This document shows, piece after piece, positions 29,401-37,058 of a stretch of DNA of 64,000 nucleotides (position 1 is the first letter of the stretch; each line of letters opens with the position of its first letter). This DNA comes from Rhizobium grahamii (lineage in GTDB: Bacteria; Pseudomonadota; Alphaproteobacteria; Rhizobiales; Rhizobiaceae): contig NZ_CP043499.1 in NCBI RefSeq assembly GCF_009498215.1, positions 124,001 through 188,000 on the forward strand, written 5' to 3'. Below the pieces are notes generated by a model, which searched no databases, had not been told where the DNA came from, and saw nothing but the letters and a program-made list of their open reading frames with translations. Both the position numbers and the translations under genes were made by a program.

Positions 29401-31088
29401 TGCTCGGTCAGTCGATCGACGAACTGGCAGAAAAGATCCGCATCTATCGCGAGACGCTCGTGGAGTGCGGCCGCAATCCTGATGACCACAAGGTCACGCT
29501 GATGCTGCATACGCTGCTGGGCGAGGATCGCGAGGAAGTTCGCAACCTCGCGCGTGGGCCGATGAAGGAGTACCTCAAGAGTGCAGCGGCCCTGATCAAG
29601 CAATATGCCTGGGCATTCCCGGCGTTCAAGAAACCTCAAGGTCTGGCGACGCCAGCCGATATCGACCTGCAGTCGCTATCGGCGGAGGAGCTCGATGCGA
29701 TCCTGGAATTCGCGTTCCTGCGTTACTTCGAGGACAGCGGTCTGTTTGGCACCATCGAAGACGCCCATGTCAGGCTTGCACAGGCGGCAGCTGCCGGCGT
29801 CGACGAAATTGCCTGCCTGATCGACTTCGGAGTGGAGGACGGTATCGTTCTCGACCGGTTGCAACCGCTTGCTCGGCTGGTGGAGGAAAACCGCCACCCG
29901 GTTGTCGAACCACTCGCGGCGATCGGCTTTGCCGAGGAAGTCCGCCGTCATGGCGTAACGCATTTCCAATGCACGCCGTCCATGGCCCGCATGTTCATGA
30001 TTTCAGACGAAGATCGCCGGGCGTTCGCCGGTCTATCGCAGATCTTTATCGGCGGCGAAGCATTGCATGGTTCGCTTCTCGAAGAGATCGCTCGCGAGAC
30101 AACCGCGTCGGTGACGAATATGTATGGCCCGACCGAGACGACGATCTGGTCGGCGACCTGCCGTGCGCAGCCGACGGACGGCATCGTTCCGTTGGGTGAG
30201 CCGATCGCGAACACCCAGCTCTATGTGCTCGACGCGAACCTCTCTCCGGTTCCGCTTGGCGCCGATGGCGAGCTCTTTATCGGGGGCGATGGTGTAACCC
30301 GGGGCTATCTGAACAGGCCTGAACTGACAGCCGAGCGGTTCCTGCCGAACCCCTTTGCCGAAGGGCGGATCTATCGGACGGGCGACGTCGTTTCCATGAC
30401 GGCGCAGCGACAGCTGTTGTTCCTCGGACGGGTTGATCACCAGGTGAAGGTCCGCGGCTATCGCATCGAGCTCGGCGAGATCGAGGCCTGCGCAAACGCA
30501 TTTGCCGGCGTCGAGGAAACAGTTGTCCTCGCTCGCGAAGATCAGCCGGGGGACATCAGGATTGTTGCCTACATCCGCACGACCGCTGTCGGAGTCGATG
30601 AAAAGAAACTGACCGCATATCTCGCGACCAAGCTGCCGGATTATATGGTCCCGAGCCATATCGTCCACATGGATGCATTCCCGCTGACACCAAATGCAAA
30701 AGTCGATCGGGGCAAGCTTCCCGCGCCGAATGCGCAGGTCGTACGCGTTTCGGAAGCGGCCTTCGTTGCTCCGGCGGACGCTTTGCAGACATCGATTGCC
30801 GATGCCTTCAAACGTGTGCTTGGGGTAGAGCGGGTCGGTATTGCCGACAATTTCTTTGCGCTTGGCGGCCACTCGCTTCTTGCCGTTCAGGTTCATCGCG
30901 ATCTCAAGGCATCGATCGCACCGGATCTGGCGATCACCGACCTGTTCCGGTTCCCAACCGTCGGGCAGCTTGCGGAATTCATTGCCGATCGTGGCAAGAG
31001 CGAACAGCATCTGGCGAAGGTCGCCGATCGCGCCGCGATGCGACGCAACGCTATGGGTGACAGACGTCGCGAGTTCCAGCGAAGCTGA
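26493..31088 (+). CDS. NRPS: formyltransferase - partial C - A with inserted luciferase-like monooxygenase - PCP
   Basis: A 1531-residue synthetase. Residues 1-205 form a methionyl-tRNA-formyltransferase-like domain with the catalytic triad Asn92, His94 (VNFHDG) and Asp130, as in initiation modules such as LgrA. Residues about 210-520 resemble the C-terminal part of a condensation domain and lack HHxxxDG. The adenylation domain starts at about 545 and is interrupted after motif A4 (SFDISVLE, 737-744) by an FMN-dependent luciferase-like monooxygenase at about 775-1120 (MupA/Atu3671 type), resuming at about 1150. Pocket residues by position are D739, I740, L743, Q1159, F1185, G1187, M1210, I1218, W1219, K1403, close to the glycine code DILQLGLIWK. 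The PCP Ser is 1461. There is no thioesterase, so the product must pass to another enzyme. Confidence 0.93.
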   Translation: MANFKCILIGDGLLLAQCGEILANAGHEILAVVTANPAVRNWASTRAMPVVDHDKDYDARVADLDFDWLFSISNLKIVPEAAWRRAKAGAVNFHDGPLPAYAGLNTPSWAIMAGETRHAVTWHEITAGIDEGAIYAQEFFDLAEDETALSLNAKCFEAGMTAFQGLVRDIETAALRPVPQDFSTRIYYGREKRPHAAGTLSFNRPAADLDRLVRALDFGADRDNTLVTAKVRAAGRLLSVARLEVLDTPVLDAPGTVISCDAISAVIAAADRAVRIEFADEDLDLRVLLWSGMVLEELDAAFASTLSHAVETAARHENWFRKAIASAVDVTLPQISGYMPARATAAASLDLALPEQLTSTRAAAIVSAFIGRLSKREEFSLAFVDDGVRALCDSFAGYFADAVPVTVSASATVSKSEFIDGIEDAVKQVSRRGAYSLDLTRRYPGLKRPSLTFGIDLSSQPSPTGIDGCALTFAVGEGNARLIYDQNRIGYDQARQLADRFAVFAAAFDNARNLAELPIMSEQERHEVLFGWNDTTRPYDRDACVHDLIERQVRLTPNAVALAFQSHSLTYAEMDRWAEAVAAVLVAEGVGPDVLVGLHMPRSVELVVAAYAIHKAGGAYVPLDPAFPAERLAYMVRDSGVKLVIGLRGAVNDTLLQDCRVLFIEDIAPASPAEVVRDRKVRPENLAYVIYTSGSTGNPKGVMVEHGNVVNFFAGMDDRISCDSERQNVWLAVTSLSFDISVLELFWTLSRGFKVVIHASEVSAGKKTGRAAKSSKALDFGLFYWGNDSGSQAGKYDLLLRGAKFADQHGFQAVWTPERHFHAFGGPYPNPAVTGAAVAAVTENVSIRAGSCVLPLHHPLRVAEEWAVVDNLSGGRVAVAFASGWMPEDFVLRPENAPPRNKASMVNDIEVVRKLWRGESVEYSFGSGSAAVLTQPRPVQKELPVWLTTAGNPDTYREAARLGANVLTHLLGQSIDELAEKIRIYRETLVECGRNPDDHKVTLMLHTLLGEDREEVRNLARGPMKEYLKSAAALIKQYAWAFPAFKKPQGLATPADIDLQSLSAEELDAILEFAFLRYFEDSGLFGTIEDAHVRLAQAAAAGVDEIACLIDFGVEDGIVLDRLQPLARLVEENRHPVVEPLAAIGFAEEVRRHGVTHFQCTPSMARMFMISDEDRRAFAGLSQIFIGGEALHGSLLEEIARETTASVTNMYGPTETTIWSATCRAQPTDGIVPLGEPIANTQLYVLDANLSPVPLGADGELFIGGDGVTRGYLNRPELTAERFLPNPFAEGRIYRTGDVVSMTAQRQLLFLGRVDHQVKVRGYRIELGEIEACANAFAGVEETVVLAREDQPGDIRIVAYIRTTAVGVDEKKLTAYLATKLPDYMVPSHIVHMDAFPLTPNAKVDRGKLPAPNAQVVRVSEAAFVAPADALQTSIADAFKRVLGVERVGIADNFFALGGHSLLAVQVHRDLKASIAPDLAITDLFRFPTVGQLAEFIADRGKSEQHLAKVADRAAMRRNAMGDRRREFQRS

Positions 31089-31099
31089 AGGGCGTCGGA

Positions 31100-31753
31100 A
31101 TGCTTTTCGATGGCCTGCTGGATGCCAGGATAGCAGTCGCGGAGTCTTCGATCGGCTCCGCGACCTTTGTTCTTATGCCGGAAGAGACGGTCGCCATGCG
31201 TGGCGCCGTTCTTTCGCGCCAAAACGAGTTCGCGGCGGGACGTCATTGCGCCCGTGTTGCAATGGCAGAGCTCGGTAGACATGGTCTGGCCGTCGCCATG
31301 GGCGGCGATCGCGCGCCGATTTGGCCCGATGGGCTGGTGGGAAGCATCAGCCATTGCGGATCATGGTGCGCAGCCGCTGTGGCCCGTATAGCTGATGGGT
31401 TCGCCGCAATCGGCATCGATATCGAAGCGGCAGGACCGCTTGAGATCGACCTTGCCAAGGAGATTTGCACCAACGGCGAACGGGAATGGTTGGCGGCGAT
31501 GCCGGAGGCCAAGCGCGGACTGTTGCTGGCGGCCATATTCAGCGCCAAGGAAGCCACCTACAAATGCCAGTACGCCTTGACCGGCAAGCTGATCGACTTC
31601 CAGGCTCTATCCATAGAGTTCGACCTGGAAGACAGCCGCTTTCAGGCTCGATTCGAGATCGACGTTTTGCCCTATAAGGTCGGAGACACTTTGCCCGGCG
31701 CTATCAGGTTCGGCGCGGAGCATATTACGACAGCTGTCGTCGTTCAGCGGTGA
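31100..31753 (+). CDS. 4'-phosphopantetheinyl transferase (Sfp/EntD type)
   Basis: A 217-residue PPTase. It shows the three family motifs: SISHC at 82-86, GIDIE at 105-109 and FSAKEA at 147-152, with Asp107 and Glu151 as expected magnesium ligands. It transfers phosphopantetheine from CoA to the serine of carrier domains, and so would activate the NRPS PCP (Ser1461) and the PKS ACP (Ser1817). It begins 11 bases after the NRPS stop, clearly in the same transcript. EntD-like members usually serve secondary metabolism rather than fatty-acid synthesis, which fits. It converges with the WecG-like gene with 9 bases between stop codons. Confidence 0.93.
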   Translation: MLFDGLLDARIAVAESSIGSATFVLMPEETVAMRGAVLSRQNEFAAGRHCARVAMAELGRHGLAVAMGGDRAPIWPDGLVGSISHCGSWCAAAVARIADGFAAIGIDIEAAGPLEIDLAKEICTNGEREWLAAMPEAKRGLLLAAIFSAKEATYKCQYALTGKLIDFQALSIEFDLEDSRFQARFEIDVLPYKVGDTLPGAIRFGAEHITTAVVVQR

Positions 31754-31762
31754 CCATTGCCT

Positions 31763-32557
31763 TCAGGCGTGCCGCTGCATCCGGCTCAACAATTCCCTGA
31801 TAAAAAGATGCGCCAGCGGCGGTACCGCAAAGAGATAGCGCCGCCACAGACGCTTCGGATCCGATCCAAGCCGGTGAGCCCATTCAAGGCCGGCATGGCG
31901 CATCCAGAGCGGTGCACGCTTCTTGGTTCCGATCAGGAACTCGAGCGATGCGCCGATGCACAGGCCGATGCCTGATGCGTCTGGCCGCTGGGCAAGTGCG
32001 TGCGCGATCTTTTCCGACTGCGGCGATCCGATTGCTATGAAGACGAAACGGGCGGGTTCCGCCGCAATGAAGTCGACACACGCCTGCAGGGCCACCGGAT
32101 TGTTGATGACGCCTTTCGGCGGTACGTGGGCGCGAAAACGGATATTCGGATAGGCGACTTCCAATTGCTCTACGATGGCGGTGTCAGCCGCGATCAACGT
32201 AATGAGATCGCCATCCTTTATCACGCTCTTGAAAAGCCGGGCCGTCAGGTCCGATCCCGTCACCAGCGGCAAATCGAGTGAAAGCGCGTGCGCTAGCGTG
32301 GAGATCGGCCGGCTGTCGCAGAGCGAAATCCAGGCGTCGTCGTAGCATTGTGCCAGCAGGCGATCGCCGCTCAGGCGTACAACATGATCGACATTCGGGG
32401 TGACCACATAGCGAAACTTCGTTCGAACCTCGCTGGTTTCAACAAGGTCGATCGCCGCATCCTGAGCCAGGCCGTCGAACGGCGCCCCAAGGAAGTAGTG
32501 GCGCGCATGAAGCCCGGAGTAATCCTTGCCGCCCGAGGGCATTTGCGTTGCTGGCAT
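31763..32557 (-). CDS. WecG/TagA/CpsF family glycosyltransferase
   Basis: A 264-residue GT26 enzyme. Family landmarks are VVTPNVDHVVRLSGDRLLA, the Asp-containing SLCDSRPI, LPLVTGSDLTARLF and the C-terminal FIAIGSPQSEKIAHAL then CIGASLEFLIGTKKRAP. GT26 enzymes add an N-acetylmannosamine-type sugar (as in WecG or TagA) or glucose to a lipid-linked acceptor at the cytoplasmic face of the membrane. The sugar used here cannot be told from sequence. Its 3' end faces the PPTase gene and its 5' end shares a 292-base divergent region with the GT2 gene. Assignment to the polysaccharide branch of the cluster is by context. Confidence 0.92.
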   Translation of the reverse strand: MPATQMPSGGKDYSGLHARHYFLGAPFDGLAQDAAIDLVETSEVRTKFRYVVTPNVDHVVRLSGDRLLAQCYDDAWISLCDSRPISTLAHALSLDLPLVTGSDLTARLFKSVIKDGDLITLIAADTAIVEQLEVAYPNIRFRAHVPPKGVINNPVALQACVDFIAAEPARFVFIAIGSPQSEKIAHALAQRPDASGIGLCIGASLEFLIGTKKRAPLWMRHAGLEWAHRLGSDPKRLWRRYLFAVPPLAHLFIRELLSRMQRHA

Positions 32558-32849
32558 GAAAATCCCTTGCAGATGAACACACGCCAGCCTCCACGCGCGC
32601 GGCTACGCGGCGAGATGGCAAGCTTCTGTTTTATTTGGCGATTCCAGACTATTGAATTGTGCCGACAGTGCAATTGTCCGAGCGTCAGCAATTGGAAGTA
32701 AATGTGGTGGCAGTTGCTGTGTTCACGAGGGCGCATATCGTCCGATATCATCACAAAGCATTACGTGACAGCGTTGGCGATATTTGCGCACTCTATGCTA
32801 TGAAGGCGGTAGATGCTTCCGCGCGTTGTGAGTTGAGAGGGGCAATACT
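32558..32849. promoter_or_regulatory. Divergent promoter region between WecG-like and GT2 genes, with imperfect direct repeats
   Basis: AT-rich stretch of 292 bases. Three copies of AATTG start at 32655, 32672 and 32690; the first two units (AATTGTGCCGACAGTGC and AATTGTCCGAGCGTCAGC) are imperfect direct repeats of 17 and 18 bases. CAATTG is itself palindromic. They may bind a regulator controlling both transcripts; which one is unknown. Confidence 0.4.
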
Positions 32850-34046
32850 ATGATTGGAATGGCAGTACTGTACGTTTCAGCAATACTGGCTGTAATTGTT
32901 TCAATTCCCGTTCTAATCTTCGCTATTGAATGTATTGTAGGGAGCTTGCCGTCAAAGCCGCGGCCAAGCCGTGGGATTACCATACGCCCGCCCGTGGCCG
33001 TGCTGATGGCAGCCCACAACGAGAGCCTTGAAATTGCCGAGGCGCTGAAAAGTATCAAGGCGCAGATGCGCGAAGGCGATCGCCTCGTCGTTGTTGCCGA
33101 CAATTGCACCGACGATACCGCCGAAATTGCACGCGGGATCGGCGCGGAGGTTGTCGAGCGATTCGACAATGAACGGCGCGCCAAGGGATATGCCGTGGAT
33201 TTCGGCGTGTCCTACTTGCGCCAGTCACCGCTGCCGGTGATGGTCATCATCGACGCGGACTGCAAACTGGGCGAAGGCGCGCTCGATCGTCTGGTGGCTG
33301 ATGCCTTTGCGAAGCAGCGACCGATCCAGGGCCGCTATGTCCTGTTTGCGCCTCCGGGATCGGGAATTCATCTGGCGGTCGCGCAGTTTTCCTTCCATCT
33401 CAAGAACCATGTTCGGCTTCGTGGTCTAACGCGGCTCGGGCTTCCCTGCCTGCTGACCGGCTCGGGCATGGCCTTCCCGTGGGCGCTCCTGGAAAAGGTA
33501 GATCTCGCAACGGGCCACCTTTCGGAAGATACCAAGCTTGGCCTGGATCTCGCCAAGGTAGGGCACAGCCCGACCTTCTGCGAAGACGCGTTGATCGCCA
33601 GCCTGTTTCCCTACACGGCCTCGGGCGAGCTGTCGCAGCGTCGCCGTTGGGAAGGCGGCCATCTCCGGATGCTGCGCAAGTCGCTGCGTGAACTGCTGCG
33701 CCCATCGACATGGATGAATGGCGGCTACCTGACGCTCGTGCTCGACATCGCCGTGCCGCCGCTCACCTTGCTCTTTACCATCGTCACCGGATTGCTGATC
33801 GCCGGGGCTGCGCTTGCGATGGCCGGGCTTGGGTATTTCGCGCTCTTCATGGCGATCGCTGACATCGCCCTGTTGCTGGCAGCCCTTGTCGCGACCTGGT
33901 ACGCGCACGGTCGGGATGTGCTTCCGGCGCGCAACCTTTTTGCCATTCCCCGCTACGCCGCCGCGAAGTTCATGCTGTATCCGCGTATGCTGTGGGCAGG
34001 CCACCCACGTTTCTGGATCAGAACCGATCGCGCACGTCGCGGCTGA
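32850..34046 (+). CDS. Membrane glycosyltransferase, family 2 (processive type)
   Basis: A 398-residue GT2 enzyme. One N-terminal membrane segment (residues 5-30) precedes the GT-A domain: VAVLMAAHNES at 49-59, DXD at 135-137 (IIDADC), SED at 225-227 and QRRRW at 263-267. The QxxRW motif is characteristic of processive synthases such as cellulose and hyaluronan synthases, though found in other GT2 enzymes too. Three or so C-terminal membrane helices follow. It would transfer sugars from a nucleotide donor to a growing chain or lipid-linked acceptor at the inner membrane. A good AGAGGGG ribosome binding site precedes the ATG. It is probably cotranscribed with the downstream O-antigen ligase-like gene, 58 bases away. 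Confidence 0.92.
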   Translation: MIGMAVLYVSAILAVIVSIPVLIFAIECIVGSLPSKPRPSRGITIRPPVAVLMAAHNESLEIAEALKSIKAQMREGDRLVVVADNCTDDTAEIARGIGAEVVERFDNERRAKGYAVDFGVSYLRQSPLPVMVIIDADCKLGEGALDRLVADAFAKQRPIQGRYVLFAPPGSGIHLAVAQFSFHLKNHVRLRGLTRLGLPCLLTGSGMAFPWALLEKVDLATGHLSEDTKLGLDLAKVGHSPTFCEDALIASLFPYTASGELSQRRRWEGGHLRMLRKSLRELLRPSTWMNGGYLTLVLDIAVPPLTLLFTIVTGLLIAGAALAMAGLGYFALFMAIADIALLLAALVATWYAHGRDVLPARNLFAIPRYAAAKFMLYPRMLWAGHPRFWIRTDRARRG

Positions 34047-34104
34047 GTTCTGGCTTCCCGCGGGTAAGGTCGTATAGAGTCGTTGCAGTTGAAAGGGCCG
34101 CGGA

Positions 34105-35595
34105 ATGCCTGATTATCTCAGGGCGCTCATCTACACGCTGATCGTCACGCTGCCGGCCCTTTTTGTCGCCCGACGCGTCGCCGTCCCGACGATCGACGCT
34201 CGCGAATTCCGCGTCTGGAGTGTGTGTTGGGTCGCAACCATGGTCGCGGCGTTTCTCGCGCCGAGCTTCATGGTGTTCTCACTGCTGCTCGTCCCGATCT
34301 GCATATATGGCAATATCAGCGCAAAACAGCCGCTCTATCTGTTTGTCGTACTGATGTTTGCGGCGCCGTGCTGCTCGGTCCTCTTCGGTATCCCCGGCCT
34401 GATGCACAGCATCGTCTATCTGGACCCGCCAAGACTTCTCGTCATTCTTGTCCTGCTGCCTGTAGCGCTTTCGCTGCTGGGTGACCGCGACAATCGTCGC
34501 TTGAGCCTCATGGATCTGCTGCTCGTCGGCTATGTCGTGCTGACCGCCTTGCTTGCGACGCGTCTGGTCGGCATGAACGATCTTCTTCGTCAGTTGGCCT
34601 CCAACGTCTTGACGATGGTGATCCCGTATTTTGTGTTCAGTCGGGCAATACGGTCGAAGGAGGATGTCAATCGGCTGCTCCTTGCTTTTGTCGTTGCGTC
34701 CATGCCTCTTGCGACGCTCGGAGTTTTCGAAGTTCTGAAGGGTTGGCGCGTCTACGTGACCATTCTCGACAGGTGGGAAATTCCGATGCTGACGGCCTAC
34801 CTGTTTCGCGACGGCATGCTGCGCGCGTCCACGAGCGCGATCGAGTCCATAGCCTTCGGCTTTCTCTGCATGACCGGAACCGCATGCCTATTCCTCCTGA
34901 ATACCGGTCGCTCCGATATCTGGCGCAAAGCCGCCATCGGCATAATGCTCTGCGGTTTGCTTTCAAGCCTGTCGCGCGGACCCTGGCTTGGCTTCGCACT
35001 CTTCCTGGCGATCCTGTTCGGCGCCAATCTCAAGGCATCGTTCAAATATGTGGCTCTCGGAGCCGCGGCGGTCGTGGTCGTGCTACTGTCGTCGCCTTCG
35101 CTCATGGGGCGCTTCGTGAACCTCCTGCCTTTCGTCGGTTCAGCGGACAAGGGCAGCGAATCCTACCGATCCGAGCTATTTGAGCGATCACTGATGGTCA
35201 TCCAGCGCAATCCGCTGTTCGGATCTGTCAACTTCATGAAAGCCCACGAGCTGCAGGCGATGATACAAGGGCAGGGCATCATCGACATCGTGAACACCTA
35301 CCTGCAGATTTCCCTCGAATTCGGGCTGATAGCGCTTGCGCTCTTCGTCGCGTTCTTTGGCCTGGTCACGGCCAAGCTGGCGATCATGTCGCTGCGGACG
35401 CCCACGCTGGAGATCAATCATCTCGGCGTTGCAGCGCTGCTCCTGGCGATACTGTTCACCATCGCGACGACAAGCAGCGTCACCGTCATCCCCTACATCT
35501 ACTGGACAGTTGCCGGGCTTGCGGTCGCACTCATCCGCAAGGCGCCAGTGGTCGTGCCACCGCCGCGGATGCGCGTGGTTGGTGCTCGGTTCTAG
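34105..35595 (+). CDS. O-antigen ligase / Wzy-like polymerase family membrane protein
   Basis: A 496-residue polytopic membrane protein with about 12 hydrophobic segments. The Wzy_C signature region is visible as SSLSRGPWLGFALFLAILFG, and a large periplasmic loop (about residues 330-390, GSADKGSESYRSELFERSLM) contains the conserved Arg and His expected for lipid-linked glycan transfer. This family includes O-antigen ligases (WaaL), polymerases (Wzy) and glycan ligases of exopolysaccharides; sequence alone does not decide which. With the flippase and two glycosyltransferases it gives a near-complete Wzx/Wzy-type route, although no initiating phosphoglycosyltransferase or Wza/Wzc-type export protein is seen in the window. 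Confidence 0.85.
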   Translation: MPDYLRALIYTLIVTLPALFVARRVAVPTIDAREFRVWSVCWVATMVAAFLAPSFMVFSLLLVPICIYGNISAKQPLYLFVVLMFAAPCCSVLFGIPGLMHSIVYLDPPRLLVILVLLPVALSLLGDRDNRRLSLMDLLLVGYVVLTALLATRLVGMNDLLRQLASNVLTMVIPYFVFSRAIRSKEDVNRLLLAFVVASMPLATLGVFEVLKGWRVYVTILDRWEIPMLTAYLFRDGMLRASTSAIESIAFGFLCMTGTACLFLLNTGRSDIWRKAAIGIMLCGLLSSLSRGPWLGFALFLAILFGANLKASFKYVALGAAAVVVVLLSSPSLMGRFVNLLPFVGSADKGSESYRSELFERSLMVIQRNPLFGSVNFMKAHELQAMIQGQGIIDIVNTYLQISLEFGLIALALFVAFFGLVTAKLAIMSLRTPTLEINHLGVAALLLAILFTIATTSSVTVIPYIYWTVAGLAVALIRKAPVVVPPPRMRVVGARF

Positions 35596-35610
35596 CTTAG
35601 CGTTTCTTGT

Positions 35611-36120
35611 TCACCGTCGATCGAGGTCGATCTGGCTCGTGACGACCTGCTTTCCCGATTGGGGATCGCGGTCGACCGTCGTGATGCGGATCGAGTTGTC
35701 GTCGACGCGCTGGATCGTCATGTTGGCGTTGCGATCACCATTGATGATTTTGGACCAGCGAACATCGAGCTTGATCGCATTGCCCGCGCGGCTGCCGCTG
35801 AGCGCCGAAACGCCACCCGACGGACCGATGTAGCGCCCGGCGTAGCGGCTGCCTGTTGTCTTGATCTCGGCCGACACGGCCTTCGAGACAACGATCAGTC
35901 CTCGGCAGGTGCCGTTCATCGACAGTTCCTGGCCGGTTGCGCGAGACTTGAAACTGCAGTCAAGATTGATGGGGGACGACGATGTGGTCCGTTTCATGCT
36001 CCCGTGGCCGGTCCAGTCTCCAGCCAGGGTTTTCAGAAAGGGCTCTTCATTGGCAGCGCCGAGGCTGGCGCTGCAGCAGAGCGCCAGCCAGGCCACGGAA
36101 ATTGGCAAAACGTGCTTCAT
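35611..36120 (-). CDS. Small secreted protein, probable beta-barrel, unknown function
   Basis: A 169-residue protein with a clear signal peptide (residues 1-22, ending SLGAA). The mature part begins FLKTLAGDWTGHGSMKR, reminiscent of lipocalin or nitrobindin-like beta barrels that open with a Gly-Trp strand, and has alternating polar and hydrophobic residues in the remainder; two Cys at about 54 and 72 could form a disulfide. Not confidently assigned to a family. It is convergent with the O-antigen ligase-like gene (15 bases between stops) and on the same strand as the hydratase and rha genes, from which a strong hairpin separates it. A role in the polysaccharide cluster is only inferred from position. 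Confidence 0.6.
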   Translation of the reverse strand: MKHVLPISVAWLALCCSASLGAANEEPFLKTLAGDWTGHGSMKRTTSSSPINLDCSFKSRATGQELSMNGTCRGLIVVSKAVSAEIKTTGSRYAGRYIGPSGGVSALSGSRAGNAIKLDVRWSKIINGDRNANMTIQRVDDNSIRITTVDRDPQSGKQVVTSQIDLDRR

Positions 36121-36174
36121 CTGATTCTCCCCAGATAAGGCCAGAAATGCAGTAGATCGTACTTGGTTCCCTCT

Positions 36175-36197
36175 GCGGCGGCGTGATCAGCCGCCGC
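36175..36197 (-). terminator. GC-rich hairpin after the hydratase gene
   Basis: A perfect 8-base GC stem (36175-36182 with 36190-36197) and 7-base loop just beyond the minus-strand stop at 36211. It probably ends the rha-hydratase transcript. No T run. Confidence 0.5.
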
Positions 36198-36210
36198 GTC
36201 TCGTTCGTCG

Positions 36211-36978
36211 TTAAGCTATGGAAAGGCTTAGACGTGCTGCTTCGCCAAGCACAATATCGATTGTTCCCGGCGCTGTCAGTTCAATTGCACCGCAAAGCGT
36301 GCCAGTCGTGATGAGATCGCCGCTTTTCAACGAGGTTCCGGGCCGGAGTCGGTCGTTGGCATAGTCGAGCAGCCAGGTGAGCACGTCGCCCTTCGGATGT
36401 CTGGCGTTGCCGTCGTAGATCGTCTGACCGTTATGGGTGACGCGAAGCGGCGTCTCTCCGACAGAGTCGATCACGTCCTTCGGTACCGACGGGCCCAAAA
36501 CGTAGCCACGGTTGCCGATGCGGTCGGCGAGGTAGAGCAGGAAGGAAATCTGGCCGTTCTCCTCAATGCTGCTCGCGAGCAGTTCGGCTCCGAGGTAAGC
36601 GTCACCGATCGCGGCAAGGATGTCGGAGCGAGAATAGCTGCCGTCCTTGCGCACCGGCAGGTCCTTGCTGAGTCTAACAGCGATCTCGGCCTCAAACTTG
36701 ATGCCACCGACCCAGGCAATCGTGGCGCCGGAGTTGGCTTCGGAATAGGGATGCAGCGGCGCCGTTACCGGTTGGCCATCTGGCGACATCGCGACTTTCC
36801 AGGCTCTCGACGAAATTCGCTCCTGCGCGGCGAGGAAATTCTGCGCGTCCATCGCCTCTTGCAGGGTCGCCGGCAGCGTGAACTCTGCGGTTCGTGCCTT
36901 CCGGGCATTCTTCTGCAGATCGTACAGTCGCGATGCCAGGGCCCTCGGATCGAAACCCTCGGTCGATGAACTTGTCAT
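36211..36978 (-). CDS. 2-keto-4-pentenoate hydratase / fumarylacetoacetate hydrolase-family protein
   Basis: A 255-residue protein of the MhpD/FAH superfamily. Metal-binding acidic residues are seen in FEAEIAVRL (about residues 96-104) and GAELLASSIEENGQISF; the C-terminal GDLITTGTLCGAIEL is the family signature near the active site. Enzymes of this group hydrate 2-keto-pent-4-enoate, decarboxylate oxalocrotonate or cleave related 2-keto acids, using Mg2+. It lies 80 bases downstream of rhaK on the same strand and could ride on the rha transcript; a role in sugar-acid breakdown is possible but unproven. It is the only gene of this strand block that is not part of the known rha set. Confidence 0.82.
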   Translation of the reverse strand: MTSSSTEGFDPRALASRLYDLQKNARKARTAEFTLPATLQEAMDAQNFLAAQERISSRAWKVAMSPDGQPVTAPLHPYSEANSGATIAWVGGIKFEAEIAVRLSKDLPVRKDGSYSRSDILAAIGDAYLGAELLASSIEENGQISFLLYLADRIGNRGYVLGPSVPKDVIDSVGETPLRVTHNGQTIYDGNARHPKGDVLTWLLDYANDRLRPGTSLKSGDLITTGTLCGAIELTAPGTIDIVLGEAARLSLSIA

Positions 36979-37058
36979 TTTGTTTGCTTCCTCACCTAGA
37001 ATGGAAGCACGACCTTATCGGCATTCGGTTTGCCCGCAAAGTCCTTCTGCAGGCACCG

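Noticed and set aside
36146..36170. EcfG-like GGAAC-N16-CATT on the minus strand before the secreted protein gene
   Set aside because: One mismatch in the conserved -10 element; not strong enough to list as a promoter.
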